Made by a program: the position numbers and the translations under genes. A DNA stretch of 64,000 nt from contig OX328125.1 in NCBI GenBank assembly GCA_946811695.1, positions 96,298,260 to 96,362,259 of the forward strand, in the 5' to 3' direction. The stretch is from Gonocerus acuteangulatus (taxonomy: Eukaryota > Arthropoda > Insecta > Hemiptera > Coreidae). Below the pieces are notes generated by a model. The model saw nothing but the letters and a program-made list of their open reading frames with translations. It made no database searches and was not told where the DNA came from. This document shows, one piece after another, positions 9,050 to 21,912 of the stretch; the stretch's first letter is position 1; the number at the start of each line of letters is the position of its first letter.

Positions 9050-11600
9050 AGACAAAAGTCCGCGCATTATTCATAACGTAGCTACGTCCGTACGTTGACT
9101 TCGATGTTAGGTCGCTTTGAACTTCACTATTTATTCAGCAGTCTCATTAATTATTTAATTACAAATTTAGGAAGTTAATGTGGCTGTATTTCAGTTCCTA
9201 TGAATATTTTATCCACCTAATAGAGAACCATTTAACCCGAAATGTAACAATTTAGCTGTAAAAATTATCCGAACATGCACCACCTTTGTGACAGAACTAG
9301 ATTACCACTAACTCACCACAGTGGGTACTTAAATAGTTAGCGGTATCATATAAAAAGTATATACTTTGAGATTCTGCTGAACAATTTGAAATCAAATAAG
9401 GAAGTGTCTTTACATAAAAATGTCATACGGCTTAGGGTCTCCGCATTTTGCAACACAAGTGACGCAAAAGTATATTAGAAGTGTCGCCATCAATCAGGTG
9501 AACGTAAATTGATTTTGACGGGAAATTAAAGGCGTAATCTTGCGTGAATTCATTTTTAAACATAGTCTATATTAAAGATGAGCAACATCTGATATTGTTA
9601 AACTACAGTTTATTACAATATATTAATAACTGGATTTTCTTTACTTTCAAAATGACATCTTCATAATCAAATTGATTCCTTTTTACTGGGAAATACGGAG
9701 ATTTTATAGAAGGGGGGATCGTTCCAAACACCGGAAATGCGTTAATAAATAATAAACGTTTTACTAATATTGAGTTACCTGATTTTTCTATTATTTAAAA
9801 TATATCAATGACGCTTTTTTATGTTTTAATTATTGTCTAGTTGCAACTTAACAAAAAATACGGCCAGTATGAGCAAATTAGTAATTTAATTACAGGGTTA
9901 GGCCCGCATTCAAATGAACCGATTTCTTTTATATTTACAGCACATCATTCTATTTATATGCACAGAACGTATACCAACTTTTGGAATCTAGCAGAGAGGA
10001 TAGAGTAAGATCTGAAGACATTTTTCTTTTAAGGGTGCAACCTCAATTGCTACATTTCTTCGGAATGTGCAAAAAAATAGGTAATAAGCGGAACGTCATG
10101 AAAATATCCGGTAGTAATGATATGATTTGTACAATGTGTTTGGTCCATAGGTCCATGATATTGATAGAGTGTCACCTTGATAATGTCGAGCACCAGGGTG
10201 GTGCTTGGTGCAACAGAAGGTGTATAGCAAGAGTGCGCAATAAAGCAGCTGCTGATACAACCTTGCGCCGTGCAGACTTGTCACCTCCGCATACCTGCGA
10301 CTGTGAACGCCCCTGTACTATGAGGCGTGCGTACTACATCATATGGTGGCAAATTTATCACGTATCTATAGCAATTGCTGTCCTTGTCGTGTCGTGTGGT
10401 AACTCCGTGTCGTGTCGTGTGGAAACTAGCGACTAATCTCGTCTGCACGCGCCTTTACTACATAGCTCTCGGGCGGCGTACTCCATTCCCAATGCTGATC
10501 GAGTTTTAATCTTATCCGTTTTTTGCGTTATTGCACGTTCCCTCTAATCCAAAGCGGACACGAAACTTGTTAAGATGAATTTTTGGCTAAAAGGTGATAA
10601 ACATAGTATTACGCAAAAACAAAACAAAAAAACTCTCGCTTCTTTACTTTAAGGTGTTGCCTGTTGAAACAATGAATGAGGCGTGCGCAGTTTCAGTAAC
10701 TTTCTGTTTACGTGAATATATTTAAGTCGTCCATGATTTTAACTAACTTGAAGTGCTTTCCGAGAAGAATTTGTTCACTAAAAAACGAGTATTTAAATAT
10801 GTTTGGTGGATATTTACGGCAACAAGCTTCCAAAAACAGTGAGATAACTGAGAACTAAACATTGAAATGCTGTTCATGGTTTCAAAACCTGTGTTAACAA
10901 CAGTTATATAATACTGGGTAACTTATTAAATTTACAGAAAAAATATATTTTTACCCAAACGAGAAAACAAAACTAATTAGGTTGCTTAATTATTGAATAT
11001 TTAAATACATGTGGACAGCGGGTGAAGTTCTCTAATTTATAACCTTATCATTGTGCACCTTTTAAGTTTTTACTCGAGTTTAAGTTGTTTAAAGCCTTAG
11101 TATTGATAAAAATTGATCACTATCTCCCTTGCCTGAACTGAAAAGTTTGTCTCGAACGACACATAATCAAAACAGTTTATAAACGAGACATAATCAGCTT
11201 TTAGTGTGCATTGAAATTGCTGAACTTTAGAGAATATTTCCCTCCAAGAGGTTAGCACATTTCTATGAACAGACTAAACGCATGCGGGATCTGCGAGACA
11301 ATCTACTATATATTTGCCAAATACCACTCACTCACTGACCTATCATCGCCCAGCCCAAACCGCTTGATAGAAAATTTTGAAATTTTCCATGGACACTGCC
11401 TTGGAAATGATTTTTCCAAGGACACTCGTTAAAAAATGATTTTTTGATATTCACATTTTTAAGTATTTTTACAGGGGTTTGAATTTTTAGTTGGTTAAAG
11501 CAGGCAAGCCTAGGCAGCGTGCGATGCTAGGACGATAACAGGTCAGCTGTTACCGTTCTGTATCTACTTCATAAAATTATTTATGCGGTTCATTTCAACT
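9050..11600. other. Region without recognised gene
   Basis: Only unsupported open frames occur here. The longest, 9981-10436 (151 codons), has no recognisable domain and ends in a small imperfect repeat of GTCGTGTCGTGTGG (near 10385 and 10411). I see no splice-bounded exon or TE signature that I can defend. Confidence 0.4.
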
Positions 11601-11624
11601 TTGACAAAACTTTGATTTTGTCCC

Positions 11625-11914
11625 TCATAGAGTTTACGCTATACCTGTTGATGGTCCGTCCAAGGTAATAAAATCCCGAACCCTTGTTGCACAGCCTCCT
11701 CACCCATCAGTATCCCCAGTCAGTGCACTTCAGAGCGCCCCAACGTCAAATTATACTTTGATTACTTATCAATTGACGAATAACTTATAGTATGACGAGA
11801 ACCGTGCTATAATAAACCCCAAAATTATGTAGTAGCGTTAATTTTGAAGATACATTATTTAATGTAATAAAATAACTACTTATCTGCCGTGACGAAGCAT
11901 GGGTATTCAGCTAG
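11625..11914 (+). mobile_element. Interspersed repeat with Helitron-like 3' end
   Basis: CAGCCTCCTCACCCATCAG, TATCCCCAGTCAG and neighbouring blocks (11640-11740) recur at 59865-59945. The block ends GCCGTGACGAAGCATGGGTATTCAGCTAG at 11886-11914. An imperfect GC-rich hairpin a few bases before CTAG followed by T is the form of Helitron 3' ends. The 5' TC end was not located, so the assignment is tentative. Confidence 0.4.
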
Positions 11915-12966
11915 TTTAAAATATTTACGACCACTGCCCTAAATCCAATGAGCTACACAGGATTCATCCTTGCACCAATGACGTCCTGTAGAGTCCCCGT
12001 TAACCTGACGCATGTTGAATGCTTCATTCCCGATCTAGTCATCGTGTTAATATGCACGGCCATCTTGATCGTTCACCTCCTGACGGAAGATCCTTAGGTT
12101 CCTGTCCGGCGCGTGCATCCGCCGCTACTTCCATATACACAATCATTATTCATATCTCTTTGGAATACAGATTACCGTTTCTCTTTTTAGATCAACAATG
12201 GAAACTCCTAGTCGATAGAAATGTTGTATCTTTGGAATATCGTGGCGCGTTCGTTGAACCTGTGTTTCCTTCCCTAAATTGGCGGATCCTTCTTGGATTA
12301 TATAGATGCAAACAAACCCTGTGCGAATTTTACACTATTAATTTTAAAAGATGTTATGGGCATAAAGACCACGGCAAAGAAGCCACATTAAGAGATAATA
12401 TAGACATCGGACAAGTACTTATACAAAGGACTTATTCAAAAAAGTAGGCAGACACATATTAAAAGATTGGTTAAACCACTGGTTACAGACAGACAACAAA
12501 TCACAGAGGATTTAGGTAGTTGTCATAAACAGGCTTAGAATGAGACGCTCACTATTAAAACATTCGAACTTAATGCGAAGATAGAACATACTAACTATGC
12601 AATGTTGCCCTGACGATAAAACACTTAGACAATAGACAAGTAGACTGACAGACACGCATAACTCACTAAAAGTAGTCCTCTTATCACGGGGACCACATGC
12701 ATTGGGGACTAGAGCTGAGAGTACTGACCAAACTATCTCTCTGAGTGTGCCCTCATCAAGCATCAAATGCCTCTGGTTGGGGCCTGATAAGGGACTGATT
12801 TTTTCAAGTATGTAATAATTGCGAAATTGGCTATTGCACAGTCTTGCTTCTTAAGATTCGGGCATGTTCTAATAATTTTAAAAACCATGTTTACATGAGT
12901 TAATGATGCATAATTAACTGAATATATTATTACGTAATTTAATATTACTAAATCTATTAATTATGA

Positions 12967-13125
12967 GAGACCACCAGGATGAATACACTGCATTCCGTCC
13001 GGCCATCGGAGTTAAGCAACGATTCATCGGGTGTGGCTAGTTATTGGATGGGTGAGGCCTGGGAAAGTCACGTGCCGTTGGCATTATGCTGGGGTGGCAA
13101 CCTGTAGATTACACATTAAATTACA
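12967..13125 (+). mobile_element. 5S rRNA-derived SINE, degenerate
   Basis: 12967-13083 aligns along its length with insect 5S rRNA (GATGAATACA, CATCGGAGTTAAGCAACG, GATGGGTGA, GTGCCGTTGG). It is too diverged, with insertions, to be a functional 5S gene. It continues into GGGTGGCAACCTGTAGATTA, the tail shared by the other SINEs in the window. The 5S part would supply an internal pol III promoter. Confidence 0.75.
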
Positions 13126-13514
13126 CAGAGTTTTGTTTTCAATCGCCCCGAAGTTCCATTGAGCTGCCGTTGAAGTTCCACATGAGTCTACGCTCCTTCA
13201 CGAACTTCAGTGGATTTTGAACCTACTGCCGGGCGCGGCATACTGTTTCACGGGACTGGGCGCCCCCCATACTGCGTGCGGAAGGTCTGTTCATGTCGCT
13301 GGGAAAGAAGCTAAATGAGTTTCCCACCTAATTGACGAAACGCTTTTTGTCTATTTACAATTCAATTAACTTCTTATACAGTGGAAAAATAATTAAAAAT
13401 TTTGTAATTAAATATTTATACAACTAATTAAAAAAAAAAATGTAACCGTCAAACATTCCTTTTAGTAATACATAATCACACGACTAAATCTAATTTACAA
13501 CATTATAAAACACT

Positions 13515-13600
13515 ATCAGAAAAGGGTGGTACCCTACAGATAACCCGTCCCAAAATTCTTAGTTAATAATAATGGACGTTAGACTTTAAATAAATGTATC
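13515..13600 (+). mobile_element. SINE 3' tail fragment
   Basis: AAAGGGTGGTACCCTACAGATAACCCG followed by CCAAAATTCTTAGTTAATAA and TGGACGTT is nearly the same as the tail of the tRNA-derived SINE at 28240-28433 read on its minus strand. The head is missing. Confidence 0.7.
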
Positions 13601-14404
13601 AATACGACGCCTGGCGGAAAAGGGCGTGGCCTATATTCTTGGTGCAGAAAATTGGCGGTAAAACTTCTCTCTGTTATAACCTTACCACAAGGAGATTTAA
13701 AGCGTTTTTATCATTAGTTTTGGCTAAGTATTGATATATATTAAACTATCTCCCTTCCCTGACCTTTCAAAACCTTCCCTAGCCATAAACGAGACATAGT
13801 CAGTTTTTAGGGTGTTTCCCTATCCTATTGTTCCTTGAAATGGGAATTGGCAAATGGAAGACCGTCGTAGTACAAAATCTAAATCGATTTGGGCAAAATA
13901 AAAATTGAAGTATTACATATCTGTCTGGGAATAACTGTACAAACTAGGAATACACACAAAGATTTTCCGACAATTTTGGAGTGTACGCTCCAAAACACAC
14001 GCAAGATTGGAGCGCCGCGGCTCCCCAATCCTGTGTTTCTACCGAATACAAAGAGTGAATTATAGCGTGTTCTGCGTGAAATATTGAGTAAAATAAAATA
14101 TATCGGAAGGAGAAAGATCGCACGATTTTGTCCAGCTACATAATGATTTTGCATCATTGTGCATCTTAAATATTTCGTGCATTGACCTTTTCCGTCTATC
14201 GGTCGGTAAGAGACTATAGTGTCCCAGTTGATGAAGTAACAAACAATTAATCACTATGACATGTAGGATGTGACAGCGATTTAATTGGATCAGTTTAGAA
14301 GTAAAAAAAAAAGTCCAAAGAATTGGCTGTAAATGAATGGAATTGTCATAACTTCGGGCCAAGGTTCTGTAATTAAAGTAAGGAATGTCACAATTAACGA
14401 ATGT

Positions 14405-14530
14405 TTTAATTGTATTGTAGGGAAGCGGAGCGGAGGAAACGGCGCCTGCGCGTCCCACTCACGATCAGCTGATCCATTGTTGTTGGCGGGCGCGGGAAAC
14501 CTTATCAGGGCTGCCACTCCTCGCTGCTTT
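14405..14530. other. GC- and CpG-rich island, function unknown
   Basis: A GC-rich block (GCGGAGCGGAGG, GGCGCCTGCGCG, GGCGGGCGCGGG) stands out in AT-rich surroundings and contains the 12-bp palindrome GATCAGCTGATC. It could be a promoter-proximal or 5' exon segment, or a fragment of a GC-rich repeat. No start codon or splice site is defensible. Confidence 0.3.
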
Positions 14531-14930
14531 CATAATTAATGAATAGGAACCCAATTGAAAGAGGCCTCCTACTCCTTTCGTCATATAAAAATATACATAT
14601 GTTGCTTTGATGGCTAAAAAAAAAATATGTATCATCCTAGACTAATCCCGTTAAGTTCAATACAAAATTACGATCACTGCTGTTGAAACTAACAGCAATC
14701 AGGCCAAATCAAATAAAACTCCAAAACGTACCAAGAAGGCAAGAAATGTAAAAAGCTCTGAGAAAGAAACTTATGTCAGATGATGATGAGACGGTCACGC
14801 AAACAGAATCTGAGGACAACCATTTATTCTGACATTCGATCTGATGACTACAAGACTTACTTTACAATTAATATGAATGCTTAAAGTTTTTATCAGTTAG
14901 TATTCATGTAAAAGTGTATAAATAAGTACT

Positions 14931-14968
14931 TATGCCAACTAACCCCGTTGGTGGGGTAAGTTGGCATA
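14931..14968. repeat. 16-bp hairpin
   Basis: TATGCCAACTAACCCC pairs with GGGGTAAGTTGGCATA with one mismatch across a 6-nt loop. Purpose unknown. Confidence 0.8.
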
Positions 14969-15224
14969 GATGGGGACAATCGACGATACTTAAACAATGA
15001 ATAGACATTTTGGGAAAACACCTTTTGGGTTTTTTAGCCAAGATATATACCTGTAATACGCTTTTGTACGGTTTTATAAATCATCACCCCACGAGAATAA
15101 GAAAATCTACGCGAACCAGCCCCGGTCTTTCTTCCTGCGAAAAATCGACTTGCCAAATGTCTAAAGGTTCAATATGTTTCGACTGCCTGAACTCGAGACA
15201 GTACTTGGACGCTCATTTAGACAT

Positions 15225-15385
15225 GAAGGAGGTATATAGTAATGGCGGGCTGCAGCCCCACCCCGAAATTTTGATTTCATCGGTAAAAATGTGGCATAAA
15301 AACTTAAAAAATAAGTAAAATAAGATCACTTAATTCAGAACAAAAATTTAGGGTGTAATAGCGTTTTAGTTGGCTTAAATATTCC
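15225..15385 (-). mobile_element. Family B small repeat, partial copy
   Basis: The reverse complement CAACTAAAACGCTATTACAC ... TTAAGTGATCTTATTTTA ... AAATTTCGGGGTGGGGCTGCAGCC matches the right part of the small element nested in both family A copies (22005-22140 and 34720-34850). Confidence 0.7.
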
Positions 15386-15409
15386 AAGTTCAAGGTTATT
15401 ATTTGAATA

Positions 15410-15590
15410 GGCGGAAGGTCATGCATATATAAAACTCATCAACTTCACTTTATATGCTTTATTTTTCACTCTACATGTTTCGCGTCTCTTGACGCCTCTT
15501 CAGGAGCAACTTAATCTATTTACATAAATTTAGCCTTAGCTACGTAAGACCTTCCACAGGTAGGGCCAAGTCCATACGTACGGTATCTTT
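15410..15590 (-). mobile_element. Short hammerhead-motif repeat (family with 5466-5640)
   Basis: On the minus strand it runs GACTTGGCCCTACCTGTGGAAGGT, then the structured core, then GACCTTCCGCCTA, in the same order as 5466-5640. The stems of the two copies differ in sequence but not in pairing. No ORF. Confidence 0.55.
15469..15506 (-). ncRNA. Hammerhead-ribozyme-like motif (best preserved)
   Basis: Minus-strand order: CTC / CTGAAGA / G / GCGTC AAGA GACGC / GAAA / CATG / TA / GAG. Stem I is CTC with GAG, stem II is a 5-bp stem with a 4-nt loop, and helix III is the palindrome CATG, followed by U-A at the expected cleavage position (UH). As in the other copies, one extra purine separates the core from stem II. 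Confidence 0.55.
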
Positions 15591-16075
15591 ATTTATCAAG
15601 AATAAAACGTATCTTTCTTTCTAATATCATTTAAAATTCATTTTATAGAATTGTGTATACATATTGACCTTGAAATAACAAGCCTTTCTTGTGAAGTCGC
15701 AACACCGAGATAATTTATTCCCAAAACATTCCTCTTTGGGGAATAAAATGACCCTGACCTCCTTAAATGACTAGTCTTTGGCAAAGCCATGTGTTTTGCC
15801 CTTTCTTGGCAAACTACTTGCCTGAATTAGCAACATTCTGCCAAATCTCCCCGCTGAGGTGGGAGGAGATGGCCTTGTCTATGACCCTATGGTCATGGTG
15901 GTTGGAGGGCTACCAACCTTTTCTGCATAATACATTCCTCTATCGGTAATATATGTACATTTCGTTTGTAACCTTAAGTTAATCCTTAACAATGCAATAA
16001 TAATTACATACATTCCTATGTATTTCCGGGTCAACCGGAATTATTATACTTATCCTCAGTCCTAGAGAATATTTG

Positions 16076-16077
<2 letters not shown>

Positions 16078-16131
<54 letters not shown>
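16078..16131. repeat. (TA)n microsatellite
   Basis: Uninterrupted TA tract of about 54 bp. Confidence 0.95.
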
Positions 16132-16134
<3 letters not shown>

Positions 16135-17264
16135 TAAAATCGTAGACAACAGTATCATGAAGCAATGTGATTCTTGTGAAATATACATTTAAAAAAGCAA
16201 CCGCTGAAGCGAATTAATAACAAAATACACCCAGTACAGACACTCCAAGCGCAATATTTCTTAATAGATTTATATATTTTTGGTTAGATTAGTAAAAAAA
16301 TATGTAAGAAAAACAGTTATTTTGTTAACAAACAACAAGTGTTTTAGACATTCTGCTGATTAATTTGAAAAGTGGCTAAGAAATAATAAGTGGAATGTTT
16401 CTTTTCAGAAAAATTTACTTCCAAGAATAAGATACTTGTCCTATCAAGAAATACGCTCCGTCTGCACCAGCTTGTCGGAACCGATCGGGAAAGTTGGCTG
16501 TGTAGGATTTGGAAAACTATCCGCTCACACAGTACGCATCAGTTTTTTTTAACACATCATGAACAGAATGGCCGATTAATCAAATTCAACCACCGGGCCA
16601 TTGAGGTGACAAGGGATTCGGCTGGCCGGCTATGCAGAATCAAAACACACAGAAGGGAGTACTTAAGTTTTTACTAGTCAATAGGAAATAAATTGCATGA
16701 AACCCCACAAAAGGCCATCTGCAATAAACATAATCTCAACAAACTTCTCAATATCACTTCTCAATATTCTCAATTTCAACTTTCTAAATTTTACTAATTC
16801 ATTAACTATCATATGTTCCTGAGTTTGTCATTTACACCCATCAAGATTATGCATTAGTTTCAATATATTCTGTTTTTAAGTTTACCAGCTTCAAATTCAT
16901 ACAGTCCCTTACCCATTATTGCTTTCCAAACATATTCTTTCCGTATCAGAGTATAATCAAAATGCTGATAAGGTTATCTTTTTCGCTTTATGTCCCTCAG
17001 TCGATTAAAGCCGTATTTGAGATATCTAAGAAAAAAGGTATATTTCTAATTTTCCCCCCGAAAATCCCAACGATTTTGATCACATTTGAAGTATTTTCTT
17101 AAATAAATTAAACGCACTCGAGCTTTCAAAAATATTTTCCAGATTGAAAATCAGTAAATTAAGAGGGGTGCAGAAAAGTTCATAAAATTGAATATAAGCG
17201 AATTTTCAACCAAATTGGAACCAGTAAACGGCGTTGGAAAGTGTTCAAAACGTCTCAGATGGTA

Positions 17265-17304
17265 ACCCTGAGTAAGCTAGCAGCATGACTAGCGAAACGT
17301 CGGT
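17265..17304 (+). ncRNA. Hammerhead-ribozyme-like motif (one core change)
   Basis: Order: ACC / CTGAGTA / A / GCTAG CAGCATGA CTAGC / GAAA / CG / TC / GGT. Stem I ACC with GGT and the stem II pair GCTAG/CTAGC are intact. The core reads CTGAGTA where CTGANGA is expected, so G8 is lost and activity is doubtful. Confidence 0.45.
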
Positions 17305-17699
17305 GAATTGGTCAATATCTGAAAACCATAATATTTGGGAAATGTTAACTGTTTTATGTTCTACGCGATAGATTTCTTATTTTGCAGATTACATATCATC
17401 TACCAGCTGTTGGCCTAAAAGACTAACTGTGTATCTTTTAAAGAAGATAATTAATTTTTTTTTAATCCTATTAGTGCCCGATGGAGAGATACCAGCCCTG
17501 ACGACCAGATGTAGGATACGCCAAGATCCCTCTTCACATCTACTAGTGATGTCAGCCGACTCGGTCACTAGAAGACACTAATTGAGCCATCTTGTGAAGA
17601 CCGTTAGGTTTGGGTGGTTATAGTAGGTATTGTTTTCAAATTCTATTTGTTTCGCTTGCATTCTCGTTTATGTAGGCTTGTAATGTCTACCCCATGTCG

Positions 17700-17843
17700 C
17701 AATTATTTATATATATATATATATATATAGTAATAATTAATAAGTTTATTTAACACCTGTACATTTTAAAGTACATTAATTAAGTTTGCTCACAATTTAA
17801 ATCATAGTATATACAGAATTGATTAATAAAACTGACAAAATAA

Positions 17844-17886
<43 letters not shown>

Positions 17887-17964
17887 TATTAATAATAAAT
17901 TTAAAAAAATATATATATACATAAAAAAATGAGTAAATAAAAATAACTAAATAAAAACAAGTAA

Positions 17965-18014
<50 letters not shown>

Positions 18015-18035
18015 ATATATATATATATATATGTT
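17700..18035. repeat. Cluster of short (TA)n and A-rich microsatellites
   Basis: Several TA tracts (17709-17729, 17857-17880, 17969-18032) are interspersed with A-rich segments. No coding. Confidence 0.9.
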
Positions 18036-18844
18036 GCAGCTATTATTTAATGTTATTAAAATAATAGGTTATTGCACACAACAGATGTTAACAGTTTTTC
18101 TCCAGCTTTTCCAATAGTTCTTTCTCTCTAACTTGGGAGCTACAAAAAGGCAAAAAGTTGTTTAGAATTTCAAATGACTATTTCTAGTGCAAGCGTGTGT
18201 TAGAGGAGCAACAGAAGTTTCGAACTTTCGCCAGAATTCCACAAGACAGCTTAGCAGAGTTACCACCAGTAGCATCTCCTTGTTTATTTTGCTTAATTTT
18301 CCGAGAAAATGTTACTCATTTTTTATTAATTTTATCATTTTTATTAATGAAATAAAAATGATTGTTTATATTTTTAATTTTTTTTTTGGGACCTTCTGTT
18401 AATCTTAAGTGCATATCCCAACATATACATACACACACACCCGGGGGGGGGGGGGGGATTTCCCGTAAATACCACAAAATTGCAAGGTACTAACGTTATA
18501 GCTCAAACTGACACCTTCTAGTTGCGTCAAGTTAATTATTTACAAACAAAATAATTTTAGTGTGATGTTCACTCCAGTAAAATATCTGTGATTGAATCTT
18601 GAATGAAACTACAATCATATTACTAAGAAAAAGTCATGTTTGTGGGTGGTAGACATCAAATTTGCACATCGGTGCACCTTTGGCCGCCATTTCATCGCTA
18701 AATTCTAAGCAAAATAAAAAGACAGAAGTTTCTTTATTGAGAGGAGATGATTGACCGTTGATGATGCGAAGGTAGTGATTGTCAGGGTTCGGTCGTTATT
18801 TCTTAATAAAACTAAATTTTAAATGTGAAAATGGTATTATCGTT

Positions 18845-18883
18845 GCCGACATTTCGGCTTGAAATTCAAGCCTTCATCAGGGC
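18845..18883 (-). ncRNA. Hammerhead-ribozyme-like motif, left arm
   Basis: Minus strand: GCC / CTGATGA / A / GGCTTGAA TT TCAAGCC region / GAAA / TG / TC / GGC. Stem I is GCC with GGC. Stem II is a long perfect hairpin (GGCTTGAA with TTCAAGCC). The helix III step reads TG where the sister copy has CG, consistent with CpG decay. Confidence 0.55.
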
Positions 18884-18923
18884 GATGAGAAGATTGAAGA
18901 CTATGCCTCTCAATCTTCTCATC

Positions 18924-18962
18924 GCCCTGATGAAGGTATGAATTAGAAGCCGAAACGTCGGC
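18924..18962 (+). ncRNA. Hammerhead-ribozyme-like motif, right arm
   Basis: Plus strand: GCC / CTGATGA / A / GG..CC imperfect hairpin / GAAA / CG / TC / GGC. The core, GAAA, CG and stem I are intact. Stem II is weakened by substitutions relative to the left-arm copy. Confidence 0.5.
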
Positions 18963-19594
18963 AACAATAAAACCATTTTCACATTTAAAATGTAGTTTTA
19001 TTAAGAAGTTTCTTTATTTTTGAGTAGTCTTTACAAATGTTTTCAAAATGTGCTGACGTTTAAGCGCGATTAATAGTTACAACTATTTTTTGGGGATTAA
19101 CAAATGATGTATCTGATCGTTCTTGATGCGAGCTGCATCTTTGGTTCTTGGTGATTTTCCGATACATCTAACGGTTTAAAAGATATTTCAATCTTGGTCC
19201 TTAAATACGGGACACTATGTATACAAATTGGTGTGTCTGGTAAAATAAATAAGCTGTCTAGAAGCAAGACCCGGCTGGCTAAGGACCATTGTGTGGGCTT
19301 AATAATTTGGCTAAGTACGTTTGGTAATAAAAATAATTGAGGTAATTTATGGTCTCTTACTTTACATAGTGAACCTCAATTTTCCACCACTCAGAAATTC
19401 CTACAAAACACTTCTTGCGTGTCTGGTTTTCTTTTAGAAAGAAGGTGAATCATGCTTTTTAGCGCGGTTCCTCCCTCTCCCATAGGGAGGAACCCCGCTT
19501 ATAAGGTTGATACAATGAAACAATCCGGAAGTGCCGACAAGAAAATTTCGCGTTTCAGAACCCCTAGAGACCGAAAATAACGGTGGTTCAAATT

Positions 19595-19596
<2 letters not shown>

Positions 19597-19645
<49 letters not shown>

Positions 19646-19659
19646 TTATATATATATAT

Positions 19660-19713
<54 letters not shown>
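19597..19713. repeat. (TA)n tract inside family A
   Basis: TA repeats with a few interruptions, located at the same internal position as the tract at 32383-32476 in copy 2. It is therefore a built-in component of the repeat family. Confidence 0.95.
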
Positions 19714-19719
<6 letters not shown>

Positions 19720-21912
19720 CTGTTCGCTCATTTCTGGCTTCCCTGATGGTCCGATTTTGATGAAATTTGGTACAAAAATCTGTCGTCCAATTTGAAAGGT
19801 CAAGTTCGTTAACCAGCAAAATCCGCCCACTGGAAGATGGCGTTTGGGGCGAAATTCGCGCAAAAAAAAATCGTAACGCTTACGTTTTTGAGTTCATAAG
19901 CTTGTAAGTACTCTTTTTATAGGCTTCTTCGGCTAGGAAAACGAATGAAACCATTTTCAAGGCGATAGCTTTAACCGTTTTCGAGAAAATTGGAAAAATA
20001 GTTTTTGAATGCCGTTTTTGGTCTGGGTACTTAGAATCATGGGATTCAGTTGAAACATTTACTGCATGTTCTACTTTCATTGAAACTAATATGTTGAAAT
20101 TTTGGTTGCGTTTGGAGTTAAGGAAGGGTTAGAATAAAATATTTTATTAACAGATATAAAAAAGTTTTGGTAACTTTGTATACTTTCCTTAATATCTCGA
20201 AAAAGGTTGAGAATTTGGGAAACGGAAGAATACCATTAGAAAGCTTCCTATATGCTCTACAAAAAAGGTTCTAATGAAAGTTTTGATTAGGCGATGTCAA
20301 TCGGAGAAATGATTGCTTAAAACTTTAAAGTAATTGATTTCGCTTATTCGAACTGTTCTTTTTGTCTTTGATTTTGATACGTAAAATTATGGGATTCAGT
20401 TGAAACATTTTCTGCATGTTTGAATTTCATCAACACTAATATGTTAAAATTTTGGTTACGTTTGGAGCTAAGGAAGGATTAGAATAAAATATTTTATTAA
20501 CAGACATGAAATGTTTTGGGAACTTCGTATACATTCCCTAATATCTCGAAGACGGTTAGGAATATTGGTAAACGGAGGGTTACCATGCGAAAGCTTACTA
20601 AATGTTCTACAAAAAAGATTCTGAAACAATTTTTGATTAGGCTATGTCAATCGGAGAAATAAGTTCTTAAACTTTGAAGTAATTGATTTCGTTTATTCGA
20701 ACGGTTCTTTTTGTTGTTGTTATTCCTTGTTATTTTTTAATTGCTTAAAGTTGGATAATGTATTTGACAATAAAACAGATTAATTAAAATAAGAAAAACA
20801 ATTCATTGTTAAAAATATATCAGGCTGTACCGTATGAAATGTCAGTTTTGGATTTGTCGATTTCCTTCAAATGTCTTGAAACGGTCGAGGCTCCTACTCC
20901 GAGTTCTTTGGCATATTCCCTAGTGTTTTTAATTGCTTATAGTAGTCAAATGTATTTGTCAATAAAACAGGATACGTATAATTAGAATCAATATTTTGTT
21001 TGTTAGAATTCGAAGATGCCGTATGAATATCTAGATTACAGTACTGGTGTTGATTCCGTTCTTTAGAACTATTCATGGTATTCCCTATTTTCATCTGTTA
21101 CCCATAGTTTTTTATTGTTAGTAGGTTTTTCTTATTGATTATAGAATATAAATCTATTTGGCTATAAAACAGGATACGTAAAATTAGTGACAATATTTCG
21201 GAGATTTCTGAGCGAAAAACTTTTAAGATTTTCTACCACCACGAACGGCTTTTTTCCTCTATTTTTATCCACTAGATAGGCTTCATTTTGCATATTATTC
21301 TATATACGTTTTATTCAGCAGGGGATTCTGATGAAATGTCGTGTTTTGGCTGTGGATTTTAAATACGATGTATCTAAGATTGGATAACATTAGCGAGTCT
21401 ACATAGTTAGAACCGACGACGGAGGATTACTTCTTGCTATGATTTAGTCTAAATATGTATATTAAGTCCTAAATCCAAAAAATAAACTTCACAACGGTTA
21501 GATACTATGAGCGAATATGGCGGTTCAATGCCCGTAGAAACGAGGGGCCGCAGGAAATTTAGCTGCTAAGAGTTAATCCTCAAGAGCTGTAAATATACCC
21601 CAGGTATCTGCCGACACAAATACAAAGCCTAGGCGGAGAGCACCCCAAAAACTCAGATCCAAACATAAGGTTATATACTAAATATTCATAAAGACTACTT
21701 AGTTGTAAACCGATTCATCAATTAGCAATCAATAGTTTTCAACAAAGGTTATATACTAAATAAAGTTTTTTTTCTTGACTGGTTATTCGTCAAGACTTTT
21801 ATTTGTCCTTGTGTATTTACTAGATAGGTTTTATTCGGCATATTATTCTATATAGGCTATATTAGGCAGGGTATTCTACTTAATCTTGTGTACTTCTTCG
21901 TGATCCTTCTGT

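Larger units (their letters stand above)
18739..19003. mobile_element. Compact foldback retroelement with two hammerhead-like motifs
   Basis: The 15-bp direct repeat AGAAGTTTCTTTATT occurs at 18724-18738 and 19004-19018, exactly bracketing a 265-bp insert. Within it 18802-18898 and 18908-19005 are inverted repeats of about 97 bp (AAATGTGAAAATGG with its complement, GCCGACRTTTCGGCTT). Each arm carries a hammerhead-like motif on opposite strands. The long target duplication and inverted termini fit a non-autonomous PLE-like insertion. No ORF. Confidence 0.65.

Noticed and set aside
9981..10436. 151-codon open frame
   Set aside because: No recognisable domain, splice context or codon bias; a chance frame is more likely.
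12019..12447. 142-codon open frame
   Set aside because: Mixed composition with no domain. The GC-rich start is suggestive but unsupported.
14931..14968. Bacterial-type terminator hairpin
   Set aside because: Eukaryotic context, no U-tract after the stem, no upstream gene.
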